From Chloroflexota bacterium (GTDB lineage: Bacteria > Chloroflexota > FW602-bin22 > JAMCYS01), in the NCBI GenBank assembly GCA_021847625.1, contig JAJZQK010000012.1:1-17433 (forward strand): 17,433 bases of DNA, given 5' to 3'. A program made the position numbers and the translations under genes. Under the pieces are notes generated by a model. It was not told where the DNA came from. It did no database searches and saw only the letters and a program-made list of their open reading frames with translations. Positions 1-7,905 of this stretch are shown here, in pieces (within the stretch, counting starts at the first letter, position 1; the number at the start of each line of letters is the position of its first letter).

Positions 1-670
1 GCGTCACCACTGGGACGAGCCCTGCGGTCTGCGCTCCGAACCACGCCAGCGCGCTGAGAAGCAGGCTGCGGCCGATTCCGTCCCCCTGTGCTTCACCGCT
101 CACGGCGAAAAGACCAATCCGCCCCTCTGCCTGTAGCCCTTTGCGCTCAATGTGACAGCTCACGTATCCCACCGGCTTCCCCCCGAGCTCAGCCACGAGC
201 ACCGTGTCCGCGTAGCCTCTGCAGCTAACCTCGATCCAAGTCTCGTACAGCAGGTCGCAGCGTGCTCTCGGGAAGTTGGCATCGGCGTAGAATCGGGACG
301 ATCTGTGGCTGGCCCCGGCGATGGCGCGCAGCGCCTGCATATCGCTCTCCCGGCTCTGGCGGATAGACGTGCCAGATCGGCAGGCGGACGTGGGGGCGGC
401 CTGCTCTCGACGGTCCAGCGTGATCCCAAGAGCCAGGCGCACGTCGACCAGGCGAAAGCCACGATTGGCGGCGAGATGCATCGTCTCGGGGTCGTCGCTG
501 TGGGCTAGAAAGTAGAGGCACCGCACGCCGTTCAGCCTGCACCACGCGTCGGCATCTTCGACCAGCTCTTCGGACAGGGATTGGCTATCAATCCTGGCTA
601 TCGGGAAGCCCCAGAAATCGGTGTCCCAGCCGAGCAGTGAGCACGGGGCAGCGAGGGTCCTAGTCTTCAT
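1..670 (-). CDS. GNAT-family N-acetyltransferase, WecD/RffC-like (3' end beyond window)
   Basis: This frame is open from an ATG at 670 to the left edge, giving at least 223 residues with no stop; the C-terminus lies outside the window. The start LGWDTDFWGFPIARI (residues 13-27) is the N-terminal signature of acetyltransferases related to TDP-fucosamine N-acetyltransferase (WecD/RffC). Further on come the GNAT core strand VAELGGKPVGYVSCHIE and the acetyl-CoA pyrophosphate loop QGDGIGRSL. By family knowledge it would transfer acetyl from acetyl-CoA to an amino group, possibly of a nucleotide-linked amino sugar; the substrate is inferred only from the glycosyltransferase neighbours. The start overlaps the end of the upstream GT2 gene by 11 bp, so the two are probably translationally coupled. 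An AGAGGA stands 10 nt before the ATG. I am sure of the family and unsure of the substrate. Confidence 0.85.
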   Translation of the reverse strand, partial: MKTRTLAAPCSLLGWDTDFWGFPIARIDSQSLSEELVEDADAWCRLNGVRCLYFLAHSDDPETMHLAANRGFRLVDVRLALGITLDRREQAAPTSACRSGTSIRQSRESDMQALRAIAGASHRSSRFYADANFPRARCDLLYETWIEVSCRGYADTVLVAELGGKPVGYVSCHIERKGLQAEGRIGLFAVSGEAQGDGIGRSLLLSALAWFGAQTAGLVPVVT

Positions 671-1703
671 CGCTTGCCGATCCTCTGCGCTGCGCGCGAG
701 TGACGCCGGCAATTGCATACCGGGCGTCAACTTCTGTCCGATCTGCTTCCGACTCCCTGCTGCCCGAGCCCGATCCCGATACCCGGTCTCGCACCGTGAA
801 CGCCGGCCTGTCCATCATACGAAAGTGCATCCGGGCCAGGTACTCGCCAATAATCCCCAGGGCGAATAGCTGGGCGCCAGAGAGGATGGCGACCAGCGAT
901 GCCAGGAATGGAAAGCCTGGTACGCTGCCCCCCTCCGCGAGGTAGCGGCCGATCACGTACAGCAGCACGAGCAGGCCGAACACTGTGAAGGCGAAGCCCA
1001 CGATGCTTGCTATTTGAAGCGGCAACGTGCTGAAGCCGGTCACCATGTTCAGCGCGTGGGTCACGAGCTTGCGGAAGGTGTAGTGGGAGGTGCCTTCCTG
1101 GCGAGGGTCGTGCCGTACGCGTACAGACGCGAAACGCTTGGTGCCCCAGGTGAGCAGGACGTCGATGGAAACGAACGGCCCTTGATAGCCAACAAACGCA
1201 TCTCTTAGCTTGGTGCGGAAAGCCCGGAATGCGCTCACCTCGCGTGCGGTCTCCGCGCCCATCGTGCTCTGCAGCGCCAACTTGGTCACCTGCGAGGCCA
1301 GATCCCGCCAGAGGCCGTGCTGCTCCTGCACAGGGGTGCCGTACACGACGTCGTAACCCTCCGCCAGCTTGGCCAACAACTTGGGGATCTCCTCGGGGGG
1401 GTTCTGGAGGTCGTCGTCCAGGGTGACGACGATGCCTCCCCGTGCCGCCCGGATGCCGGCCAGCAAGGCGTTGTGCTGTCCGTAGTTGCGCATCAAGTCG
1501 ATCCCGAGCAGCGTCCGGCATTCGCGGGCCAGTGCCTCGATGCTTCCCCAGCTGGAGTCGGCGCTGCCATCGTTCACAAGGATGACTTCATACTCTGCGT
1601 CCAACTGCGCCATCACAGATGTCAGGCTTCTTACCAGCAGGCCAAGAGTCGCCTCGCCGTTGTACACCGGTACGATGATCGATATCGAATCTTGGCGATC
1701 CAT
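660..1703 (-). CDS. GT2 polyprenyl-phosphate glycosyltransferase (DPM1/ArnC/GtrB-like) with two C-terminal membrane helices
   Basis: The protein of 347 aa has a GT-A catalytic domain at about residues 5-230: SISIIVPVYNG (6-16), VNDGSADSS (43-51), the metal-binding acidic cluster LDDDLQNPPEEI starting at residue 95, and the SAFRAFR acceptor region. Two membrane helices follow (IASIVGFAFTVFGLLVLLYV and LVAILSGAQLFALGIIGEYL) and then a Ser/Gly/Arg-rich tail. This is the layout of dolichol/undecaprenyl-phosphate sugar synthases, which move a sugar from UDP- or GDP-sugar to a polyprenyl phosphate at the cytoplasmic face. It would supply donors to the membrane glycosyltransferases next to it. I chose the ATG at 1703 because GGGGGAGGA stands 7 nt upstream; an in-frame ATG at 1745 would add 14 residues but lacks such a site. 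The stop overlaps the GNAT start. Confidence 0.92.
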   Translation of the reverse strand: MDRQDSISIIVPVYNGEATLGLLVRSLTSVMAQLDAEYEVILVNDGSADSSWGSIEALARECRTLLGIDLMRNYGQHNALLAGIRAARGGIVVTLDDDLQNPPEEIPKLLAKLAEGYDVVYGTPVQEQHGLWRDLASQVTKLALQSTMGAETAREVSAFRAFRTKLRDAFVGYQGPFVSIDVLLTWGTKRFASVRVRHDPRQEGTSHYTFRKLVTHALNMVTGFSTLPLQIASIVGFAFTVFGLLVLLYVIGRYLAEGGSVPGFPFLASLVAILSGAQLFALGIIGEYLARMHFRMMDRPAFTVRDRVSGSGSGSRESEADRTEVDARYAIAGVTRAQRRGSASDED

Positions 1704-1783
1704 CAGTAGATCCTCCCCCTGGGCCTCCGGCAATGCTTGTCTCATTGGCGCGCCGCCAAAGTGCTACCCAAACCTAACCAAGG

Positions 1784-3388
1784 CTAATCCGAGCCCCAAT
1801 CGATTCTGTAGATGCGCATCGGCCCCAGATACTGGGTGTCAATCGATGCAACTAGGCTGGCGTGGGTATGTAGGAACGTCTCAAGCTCTGCCTGTGGTAG
1901 GTAGAGATACTCGCGTAGTGGCGAGTTCTGGGGCTTCTCAGATGCGATATAGTCATCCATCTGGCCGTCAATGATGAAGATGTCTGGGCGAAACTCGCGA
2001 AGGGCATCCCCTAGCGTACTTCCGGGCGCGTAGTGTCGATAGTAAACGAGCTGCCCCCAAGAGAGGTACTTGCGGTCAGGCAGGCAGAGCCAGTAGGTTT
2101 GTGACCCCATGGCTGTTTCGCCCGGGCGCACGACCTGTCTGAGAGTCGCGCCTACGGCTGGCAGGTCCACTGATTGGTCGGCGGTGAAAGGGATGATCTG
2201 CCCCAGAAACATCACGGCCAGAGTCAGCGACCATGGTACTGCCGTGCCCAGGAATGCCCAAGGAGAACGAGAGATGCGCCACGGGGTCCGTGACAGTCCG
2301 TCCAGAAAGACGGCAGCGATCAGCGACAATGCGGGGCCGAACAAGATCGCATAGTATGTCGACTTGAAAGAGAGCAGCGCAATGAAAGCCAGGAGAACGA
2401 CGCCCGAGAACGATAGCAGCAGGCGGTCTGCGTTCGCCCTGCGACGAGCGAGGAGTGCGATGGCCGCTGCAAGGACGGGGAGCTGGGCCCCAAGCATTGC
2501 CCACACCATGAGCCACCACATGTCGCTTACCGCCCGTTGCCAGACCTGCACATCCCAGATGAGGAGGGGCGGGGTGCGCCAGGAGGTGAAGGATAGGCTC
2601 ATTATGGCCAGGTATGTCTGCGGATAGGGGGCCACGTGCACGGCGACGAAGAAGGCGAAGCCCGCGCCCAGGCCGACGGCGAAGGCCCAGAGGCGTCGGG
2701 CAGAGAGAAACGAACGGCCATGCGCCAGCAGGTACAGGGTGCACATCGCGGGGATGAAGATGACCGCGTTCGGGTTCACCTCGAACGCCAGGCCAAGCGC
2801 CAACCCGGCGCCGAGGCTCCTGATCGGATAGCGACTATCGCGCTGTTCGGTGACGAAGAGGGCTAGTGCTCCGTAGGCAAAGGCGGCGACGATCACGTCG
2901 TGGCGGGCCCAGTGGGCGGAGACCTGAAAGGGCATCGACGTGGCTACCAGCAGTACCGCCAGTAGGCCCGTGCGCTGCCCGTATAGCGTCTTGCCGATCG
3001 TGAAGACGATCAGCAGAAGAACGAGCCCGAACGCCAGCGACACTAGACGGACTGAGAATAGGCTTAGCCCTAAGACCTGTATGCCAAGCGCCTGAAACCA
3101 AGTTCCAAGCAGCGGTGGGAAGGTCCAGTATCCCTCATACCGGTCCCACACGCCATGGTCTAACGAGCTGAAGGCGCGGCCTGTATGGAGAAGCGCCCAG
3201 GCCCGACTCGCCAGCCAGCCTTCGTCAACAAACGGTTGAGGGTAGCGCATCAGGGTGAGGAGGTTGACCCCGGCGATGGCGGCGAGCAGGGCCGTGACCG
3301 CAAGGTAGGGGTGCGCCCGCAAGGCTCGGTACAGCCTCGCATCAGGGTCCGCGCCTTTTGGACTAGAAGCGATAGCGCTCTCGGCCAA
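1784..3388 (-). CDS. ArnT/PMT-like membrane glycosyltransferase (GT39/GT83 type)
   Basis: The 534-aa product is a polytopic membrane protein with about 11-12 hydrophobic segments. A short cytoplasmic N-terminus and one helix (about 28-47) lead to the first extracytoplasmic loop, RYPQPFVDEGWLASRAW, where D55-E56 match the acidic pair of GT-C enzymes of the PMT/ArnT group. A Tyr-rich soluble C-terminal part (about residues 400-534) follows the last helix. Members transfer a sugar from a polyprenyl-phosphate donor to lipid, protein or glycan outside the membrane. The donor is probably made by the GT2 enzyme 80 bp downstream on the same strand. The start is TTG at 3388, preceded by a GGGGGGG tract 6 nt away; no ATG or GTG is available before the first helix. 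The palindrome GTAGTATACTAC lies 26 bp upstream and contains a -10-like TATACT. Acceptor unknown. Confidence 0.9.
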   Translation of the reverse strand: MAESAIASSPKGADPDARLYRALRAHPYLAVTALLAAIAGVNLLTLMRYPQPFVDEGWLASRAWALLHTGRAFSSLDHGVWDRYEGYWTFPPLLGTWFQALGIQVLGLSLFSVRLVSLAFGLVLLLIVFTIGKTLYGQRTGLLAVLLVATSMPFQVSAHWARHDVIVAAFAYGALALFVTEQRDSRYPIRSLGAGLALGLAFEVNPNAVIFIPAMCTLYLLAHGRSFLSARRLWAFAVGLGAGFAFFVAVHVAPYPQTYLAIMSLSFTSWRTPPLLIWDVQVWQRAVSDMWWLMVWAMLGAQLPVLAAAIALLARRRANADRLLLSFSGVVLLAFIALLSFKSTYYAILFGPALSLIAAVFLDGLSRTPWRISRSPWAFLGTAVPWSLTLAVMFLGQIIPFTADQSVDLPAVGATLRQVVRPGETAMGSQTYWLCLPDRKYLSWGQLVYYRHYAPGSTLGDALREFRPDIFIIDGQMDDYIASEKPQNSPLREYLYLPQAELETFLHTHASLVASIDTQYLGPMRIYRIDWGSD

Positions 3389-3413
3389 CCCAGCCCCCCC
3401 AGAAGATGTGTTA

Positions 3414-3425
3414 GTAGTATACTAC
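3414..3425. promoter_or_regulatory. 12-bp perfect palindrome GTAGTATACTAC, copy 1 (candidate operator/-10 region)
   Basis: This perfect palindrome stands 26 bp upstream of the TTG start of the ArnT-like gene and contains TATACT, a good -10 hexamer for leftward transcription. TTGCAG lies 15 bp further upstream on that strand, which is short for a -35 spacer. The identical 12-mer recurs at 6222-6233. Overlap of a dyad with a -10 element suggests a repressor site, but this is inference. Confidence 0.4.
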
Positions 3426-3438
3426 CCAATCCACTGCT

Positions 3439-3481
3439 GCAACAGTGGCAGAGCGGTTAAGAGGCGGCCTTGAACGCCGAT
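3439..3481 (+). other. tRNA-Ser(UGA)-like 5' half, degenerate relic
   Basis: In the gap between two minus-strand genes the plus strand reads like the 5' half of a class II tRNA. A 7-nt acceptor-like GCAACAG is followed by TGGCAGAGCGGTTAAG (the D-arm region of many tRNA-Ser genes) and then an anticodon arm with GCGGC and GCCGA flanking the 7-nt loop CTTGAAC. That loop would carry anticodon TGA (Ser). Four of five anticodon-stem pairs form, but the third D-stem pair fails. No T-arm (TTCRANY) and no complement of the acceptor strand follow within 100 bp, so this cannot be a functional tRNA. A 6-bp inverted repeat (CCACTG-6 nt-CAGTGG, 3431-3448) overlaps its start. It could be chance resemblance. 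Confidence 0.25.
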
Positions 3482-3555
3482 ACGCGCATAAGGACGTTGA
3501 CGAACGGGCGAGGGCGGGCCCTGAATATCGCGGAGCTCACCCCCGCGTCAGCCTG

Positions 3556-4803
3556 CTATCCAACCCCACCGTTCTGGGCATGATGACTGTGGGCATCTTG
3601 GTCTACGCTTTGAGCCCAGGTGGCCCTTGATAATGGGAAGCCCCGCCAAGCAAGGACCGCCGTGATGGCTGCCAGGGAAAGGAGCCACAGATGGCCAGCA
3701 GGTTGGATGGCGGCAAGCACCGAGGCTATCGGAGGGGCCGTGCCGCTAGCCCTATGCACGAAGGCCATGGTTGTTTCCATTGTCATGTTCACGAGCGGTA
3801 GCACGTATGAGGCGCCAACCGTAGCGGCAATCGCCCAATACCTCGTTTCACGATGCCGCATCAGGTCAACGACTAGTGGCAGAGCGAGCACCGTGTAGTA
3901 CGACCATGCGCTAGGCATGGCAACCAACAGCGCCACCGGGCCGGCCTCTGGCCGGAGAATGGCGAGCGCGACCAGCGCCCCAATGGACAGTATGATTGCT
4001 ATGGGCAGTGCCGCCTCTGGCCGATTGAAGACGGGCGTTGCGTCTGTCGCACCCCCGAACAGCCGCAGGAGTGCTCCGTAAGGGGCGCTGTTGAGACCCA
4101 TCTGCACGTACTTGCCCGACACCTCTGGAAGCACCTGCGCGAAGTACCGCATAAGACCGGCTGGTCCGACTGTCAGAAGATTGCCGATCTGACCGGCAAG
4201 AAAGACAGCCCCCGCGACAAATACCAACCTGAAGCGACCCCGAGCCAGAAATGGGAGCAAGAGGAGTGCAGGATAGAACTTCATGATGGCGGCGATGCCC
4301 AGCCACATCCCCGCCCGGGTGTCCTGCTCTTCGCTTGCCAGTCGCCAGCCGAGCATCAGCATCGCTAGGATGAGGATCTCATACTGCCCGATGAAGAGTG
4401 TGTACCAGATGGGCGGCCATGCGCTGAGGGCCAGGCTCGCCTGGGTGGACAGGCCGAGCCAGCGGCCGATAGTCAAGAGTGCAACGACGTTTAAGGCAAG
4501 CAGCAGCAAGACGATTGCGGGAAACGGAAGTAGTGTCAGCGGCATAGCCAGTAGCGACAGAAGGGGAGGATGGGGATTAGGGTGCGGGAAGTTGTTGGTC
4601 TCTACTGGGAAGTAGCGAGCGGACAGATTGGTTGTCGGTGTGAAGATGTCGAGACCATCGCGAAGTGCCAAAGCGGATAGGTACTCCTGCTGGACATCCT
4701 TCCCATACGCGAGCGGTGGCAGGCTCCCGAAGACCACGATGGCGAGTGCAATTCCCGCAATGAACACAAGCATCAGGTTGACTGCCTTCTCACGCTGCCG
4801 CAT
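3556..4803 (-). CDS. GT87 family (DUF2029) membrane glycosyltransferase, paralogue B
   Basis: The 415-aa product is a polytopic membrane protein with about 10 or more hydrophobic helices. After the first helix (about residues 9-28) comes the loop LAYGKDVQQEYLSALALRDG. D36 there occupies the position of the catalytic Asp of GT87 polyprenol-phosphate-mannose mannosyltransferases such as PimE. A second loop contains NNFPHPNPHPPLLSLL, closely matched in the divergent paralogue at 6401. The expected role is extracytoplasmic transfer of a sugar, probably mannose or a similar hexose, from a polyprenyl-phosphate donor. I chose the ATG at 4803 because CGGAGAG lies 5 nt upstream and it overlaps the stop of the upstream GT87 gene by only 14 bp. 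A GTG at 4863 would overlap by 74 bp and has no ribosome site. The acceptor is unknown. Confidence 0.9.
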   Translation of the reverse strand: MRQREKAVNLMLVFIAGIALAIVVFGSLPPLAYGKDVQQEYLSALALRDGLDIFTPTTNLSARYFPVETNNFPHPNPHPPLLSLLAMPLTLLPFPAIVLLLLALNVVALLTIGRWLGLSTQASLALSAWPPIWYTLFIGQYEILILAMLMLGWRLASEEQDTRAGMWLGIAAIMKFYPALLLLPFLARGRFRLVFVAGAVFLAGQIGNLLTVGPAGLMRYFAQVLPEVSGKYVQMGLNSAPYGALLRLFGGATDATPVFNRPEAALPIAIILSIGALVALAILRPEAGPVALLVAMPSAWSYYTVLALPLVVDLMRHRETRYWAIAATVGASYVLPLVNMTMETTMAFVHRASGTAPPIASVLAAIQPAGHLWLLSLAAITAVLAWRGFPLSRATWAQSVDQDAHSHHAQNGGVG

Positions 4804-6094
4804 ACGCTCTCCGTTGACGCAGAACTGCCACGCCGGTCCAGAGGAGGATTGCCAATCCGGCACAACCCAGCGAGGTTACCAGTAGGGCTGCAACCCTGCC
4901 AAGTACCAGGCCAGCGCCCTCGCCCGCGGTCAGAAGCCAAGCGATGAGACCGGTCGGAGCGGGCACGGAAAGCAAGACCACAGCCAGCAGGAAGAGCCGT
5001 AAGATCGAGCGACTGGCCACCTCCCCCTCCCTGAAGCGCGCCAGCCAGACAAGGCCAGGCAGGTACAGAAACACCAAGTAGTGCGGCCACGTGATCGGGG
5101 ACGCTAGCAATATTGCCGGAATCAGAGCCGAAATCTCCATGTCCGCCGTCCGGCCGTTGGAAGGTTGGCGGTCGCAGCCTCTCAACGCGTAGACGAGCAC
5201 CGCAAGGGCCAACACTGCCGCGACAGCAGACTGCGGAAAGAAAGCAAGTACCTGCCCTGCGGGGTCTTCGGGCAGGACGACGGGAGCCTTGTACACCAGG
5301 CCGAACACCGAGGCATTGCCCAGGCCGTCATAGTATTGGCTCAACTTCGGTAGGATGTCTCGGTAGTAGGTTAGTATCTGCCCCGGTCCGAGGGGGAATG
5401 CTCCTAGAAGCGTGAACAGGACAAACGAGGCTCCCGTCGCGGCCAGCGCACGCCAGTTACGTTGCCTAAGAAAGTACAAGGCTAGCGGTGCCGGGAACGG
5501 CTTCAGCGCACAGGTTAGCCCGAGCAGCCAGCCCGCGGCGCCGTACCAGCCTCGCCGGTAGAAGAACCAGGTGAAGGTGATCAGTAAGAAAAGCAGTCCG
5601 GTCACCTGCCCGAAGAGGACCTGGTGATGGAGGGGGGCGAAGGAGGCAAGGGCGGCGGTAACCAAGGGCAGAGCGGCCAACGGGATGCGCAGCCCAATCG
5701 TTCGATAAATGACCAGTACGGCTAATCCAATGCACGCCAGCGACAGCAGGCTCCACGACCACCAGGCCATTCCGTATTCCATACCGGCGAACGGTAGCAT
5801 AATAAGCTGGAACACAGGTGGATATGGCGCCGAGTCGGTCCACATCTGCGTGCCCGCGGCGACGGCCCTTTCAGCTAAGTCGGAATAGGCGCTTCTGCCC
5901 TCCAGCACTGCCCTGGCCGCTAGGTAGTACTGTGTGAAATCAGTTGCCGAAGAGGGAGAGGACAGTGAGTCAATGAGCCTGGTGAATGACACGGCAATTA
6001 GGCCGAGCGCGGCCAGTCCCACCAGCACAATGGCCAGGTTCGGGAGATTGACGCGGCCTGTGGTCTTCGGTTTGGACACCGCGGATCCACCCAC
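4790..6094 (-). CDS. GT87 family (DUF2029) membrane glycosyltransferase, paralogue A
   Basis: This is a polytopic membrane protein of about 434 aa. The first helix is NLAIVLVGLAALGLIAV, followed by the loop SSATDFTQYYLAARAVLEGR with the conserved Asp of the GT87 family (residue 52 from this start), then YPPVFQLIMLPF and many further helices. It is the first gene of the leftward cluster and overlaps the next GT87 gene by 14 bp, a sign of translational coupling. The start is uncertain: I chose GTG at 6094 because GGAGG lies 9 nt before it. TTG at 6112 is also open but has no ribosome site, and GTG at 6079 has a GGTGG. By family it transfers sugars from polyprenyl-phosphate donors outside the membrane. 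Its loop motif is less like paralogues B and C than those two are like each other. Confidence 0.88.
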   Translation of the reverse strand: MGGSAVSKPKTTGRVNLPNLAIVLVGLAALGLIAVSFTRLIDSLSSPSSATDFTQYYLAARAVLEGRSAYSDLAERAVAAGTQMWTDSAPYPPVFQLIMLPFAGMEYGMAWWSWSLLSLACIGLAVLVIYRTIGLRIPLAALPLVTAALASFAPLHHQVLFGQVTGLLFLLITFTWFFYRRGWYGAAGWLLGLTCALKPFPAPLALYFLRQRNWRALAATGASFVLFTLLGAFPLGPGQILTYYRDILPKLSQYYDGLGNASVFGLVYKAPVVLPEDPAGQVLAFFPQSAVAAVLALAVLVYALRGCDRQPSNGRTADMEISALIPAILLASPITWPHYLVFLYLPGLVWLARFREGEVASRSILRLFLLAVVLLSVPAPTGLIAWLLTAGEGAGLVLGRVAALLVTSLGCAGLAILLWTGVAVLRQRRAYAAA

Positions 6095-6112
6095 CCTACG
6101 AAGCCTCCACAA

Positions 6113-6400
6113 CGGCGGTGCTCATCTGCCGACCGCAAAGGGAGCCTCGGAAGCTTACATGATTGACTCACTACCTCGACGAGCTTCATGCCGCAATAGT
6201 AGCGAGTTCTCGGTCCCTCTGGTAGTATACTACGGTAGCAGTTGGTCTACCAGCAGGTTGAACGCACGGTCTGGTACGCCAAGGCGGCACCCGCGCAACC
6301 GCCGCCTGCTGTGCTGGAGCAGGGGCGTCACTGGCCGTTGGCTGGTGGAGAGACGACCTGTTGAACGCGCAGGGCATCATCCATATGGAGTGCAAACGGC
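6113..6400. other. Divergent intergenic region between GT87 paralogues A and C
   Basis: This gap of about 290 bp separates the leftward and rightward glycosyltransferase genes and should hold the promoters of both. I see no gene of its own; a short open frame starting at 6189 on the minus strand has no domain and runs into paralogue A. Its notable content is the palindrome at 6222-6233 and the adjoining inverted repeat. I found no convincing -35/-10 pair for the rightward gene. Confidence 0.6.
6222..6251. promoter_or_regulatory. Palindrome GTAGTATACTAC, copy 2, with adjoining GGTAG/CTACC inverted repeat
   Basis: The 12-mer at 6222-6233 is identical to that at 3414-3425. It is followed directly by GGTAG (6234-6238), 8 nt, then CTACC (6247-6251). 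Counting G6221, GGTAG or CTACC-like half-sites recur four times within about 31 bp. The TATACT inside could serve as a leftward -10 for paralogue A, leaving a 5' leader of about 120 nt. The arrangement is what a dimeric regulator shared by the two glycosyltransferase transcripts would bind; this is inference. Confidence 0.4.
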
Positions 6401-7792
6401 ATGAGTTCGGGCCCTACGGCCTCTAGCCTGTTGGCGATTGTCGTCCGTGCCGAAACTCGGCCTGCCAGGATGCTGAGGCTAGCCCTCATCGTGGTTCTCT
6501 CCTCGTATGTCGTAATTTCCTTGTATGGGGCGGTCGTATCGTTGTTCCCGCCTTACGTGTATCTAAAGGATTTCATCCAGGAGTATCTCCTGGCAAGAGC
6601 GCTTCTTTCTGGAGTCGATCCCTATCTGCAATTGCCCGCGCTGACCACGCTGTTCCTTGGTCCGTTGCCGAACCTTGTGTTTCCCCACCCAAGCCCTCAT
6701 CCCCCGCCAGTGGCGGTTCTGTGCCTTCCTTTCGCTTTGCTGGACTATCGACAGGCGGCGCTGTTATGGATGATTCTTCAGCTCACATGCCTGTTCGCGG
6801 CTTTCCGTCTTCTTGCCGGCATGTGGTACGTCCGTCGCGGCATAGCGGTGGCAGGTGTGGCGGCGTTGCTCACACTCGGCTGGGCCCCTGTTCTCGCCGA
6901 CGTTCTAGTTGGTCAGATGGGTATCATTCTGCTGTTGCTGGCATCTCTGGCCTGGCGGGAATTACGTTTGCGTAAGCAGGTCAGAGCGGGCCTATTGATC
7001 GGGGGTATGCTTTCTCTTAAACTGCTCGGTTGGCCACTGGTGGTCCTGCTGTTGATCCGGCGGGAGTGGCGAGCAAGCTTAGCAGCTGTGTCCGCTTGGC
7101 TAGGTTTCAACGGCATCGCGGCGCTTCTCGTGGGCTTCGATGTTGTTGTCCGCTACTACACGGAAGTTGGTTCAGCTGTCTTTGCCCTATACCGTGCGCA
7201 CGAGAGGAACATATCGCTGTGGTCGGTTGGCTGGAGGCTATTCGACGGCACGGGGTCTCCCGTGGTGGCCGGGCTGACTGCCCCACCGCTGTTTGCGTCT
7301 ACCGTTCTGGCGCAGCTGGTGTCCTATGGTCTGCCGGCCCTCTTCAGCGTCGGCGGCCTTGCCCTCACGGCGAGGACACGCAGGCTGGACACGGCGTTCT
7401 CCATTCTGTTGTGCGTGAGCATACTCGTTAGCCCCATCGCTTGGATGCACTACTTGTCTCTCGCGCTGCTCCCGCTGGCGGTCTGCCTGAAGCACCTGAT
7501 GAGGCGCGGCTTCCCAAGGCCGAGCACGTATATTGGCGCCGCCATAGCATTCTCCTGGTTTGTTGCCCCTGCCCAGTTGGACGCACTGGCGCTGCGTCTA
7601 GGGGGTGGAGACCCCGCGCAGATCGGTCAGGTCAGCGTTCCGCTGGCCGCGAGCCTTGTCACGTTGGCGCCGACTCTCGGCCTCCTCCTGCTCATCGTAT
7701 TGTTGTGGTCGCTGGACCGCGGTCTGCCGCCGGACGGCGACGAGGGTACGATAGTACGGCAAATGGACAAGGGAAAACCTGCGATCCTATAG
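6401..7792 (+). CDS. GT87 family (DUF2029) membrane glycosyltransferase, paralogue C
   Basis: The 463-aa polytopic membrane protein starts at ATG 6401, with GGAG 10 nt upstream. The first helix (about 25-48) leads to VYLKDFIQEYLLARALLSGV, with D57 at the catalytic-Asp position of GT87 enzymes, then FPHPSPHPPPVAVL. Both loops closely match paralogue B (KDVQQEYLSALALRDG and FPHPNPHPPLLSLL), so B and C probably arose by duplication. A central cluster of Arg/Lys between helices marks cytoplasmic loops. The C-terminus is short and polar. It is divergent from the leftward cluster and probably belongs to the same pathway, transferring sugars from polyprenyl-phosphate carriers outside the membrane. 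Its stop codon overlaps the -35 element of the next promoter. Sugar and acceptor are unknown. Confidence 0.9.
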   Translation: MSSGPTASSLLAIVVRAETRPARMLRLALIVVLSSYVVISLYGAVVSLFPPYVYLKDFIQEYLLARALLSGVDPYLQLPALTTLFLGPLPNLVFPHPSPHPPPVAVLCLPFALLDYRQAALLWMILQLTCLFAAFRLLAGMWYVRRGIAVAGVAALLTLGWAPVLADVLVGQMGIILLLLASLAWRELRLRKQVRAGLLIGGMLSLKLLGWPLVVLLLIRREWRASLAAVSAWLGFNGIAALLVGFDVVVRYYTEVGSAVFALYRAHERNISLWSVGWRLFDGTGSPVVAGLTAPPLFASTVLAQLVSYGLPALFSVGGLALTARTRRLDTAFSILLCVSILVSPIAWMHYLSLALLPLAVCLKHLMRRGFPRPSTYIGAAIAFSWFVAPAQLDALALRLGGGDPAQIGQVSVPLAASLVTLAPTLGLLLLIVLLWSLDRGLPPDGDEGTIVRQMDKGKPAIL

Positions 7793-7819
7793 ACACTCGA
7801 CAAGTTCTTACTGTATAAT
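7790..7819 (+). promoter_or_regulatory. Sigma70-like promoter for the regulator pair
   Basis: TAGACA at 7790-7795, an 18-nt spacer, and a perfect TATAAT at 7814-7819. The start point would be about 7826, leaving a leader of about 315 nt before the ATG at 8142. Confidence 0.6.
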
Positions 7820-7905
7820 TCCTGCGCGGGGATCGGGGAGTCCACGGGGCGGCTGCTCCTTCTATTGTCTTGTTACCACATGGGCGGCCCGGGTGTTGGG
7901 CTATG

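Noticed and set aside
152..545. Several frames on both strands at the left end
   Set aside because: All are shadows of the GNAT gene, whose frame is open from 670 to the window edge and carries the WecD-like and acetyl-CoA-binding motifs.
3439..3540. Functional tRNA-Ser gene
   Set aside because: There is no T-arm, no pairing acceptor 3' strand, and a broken D-stem; at most a relic.
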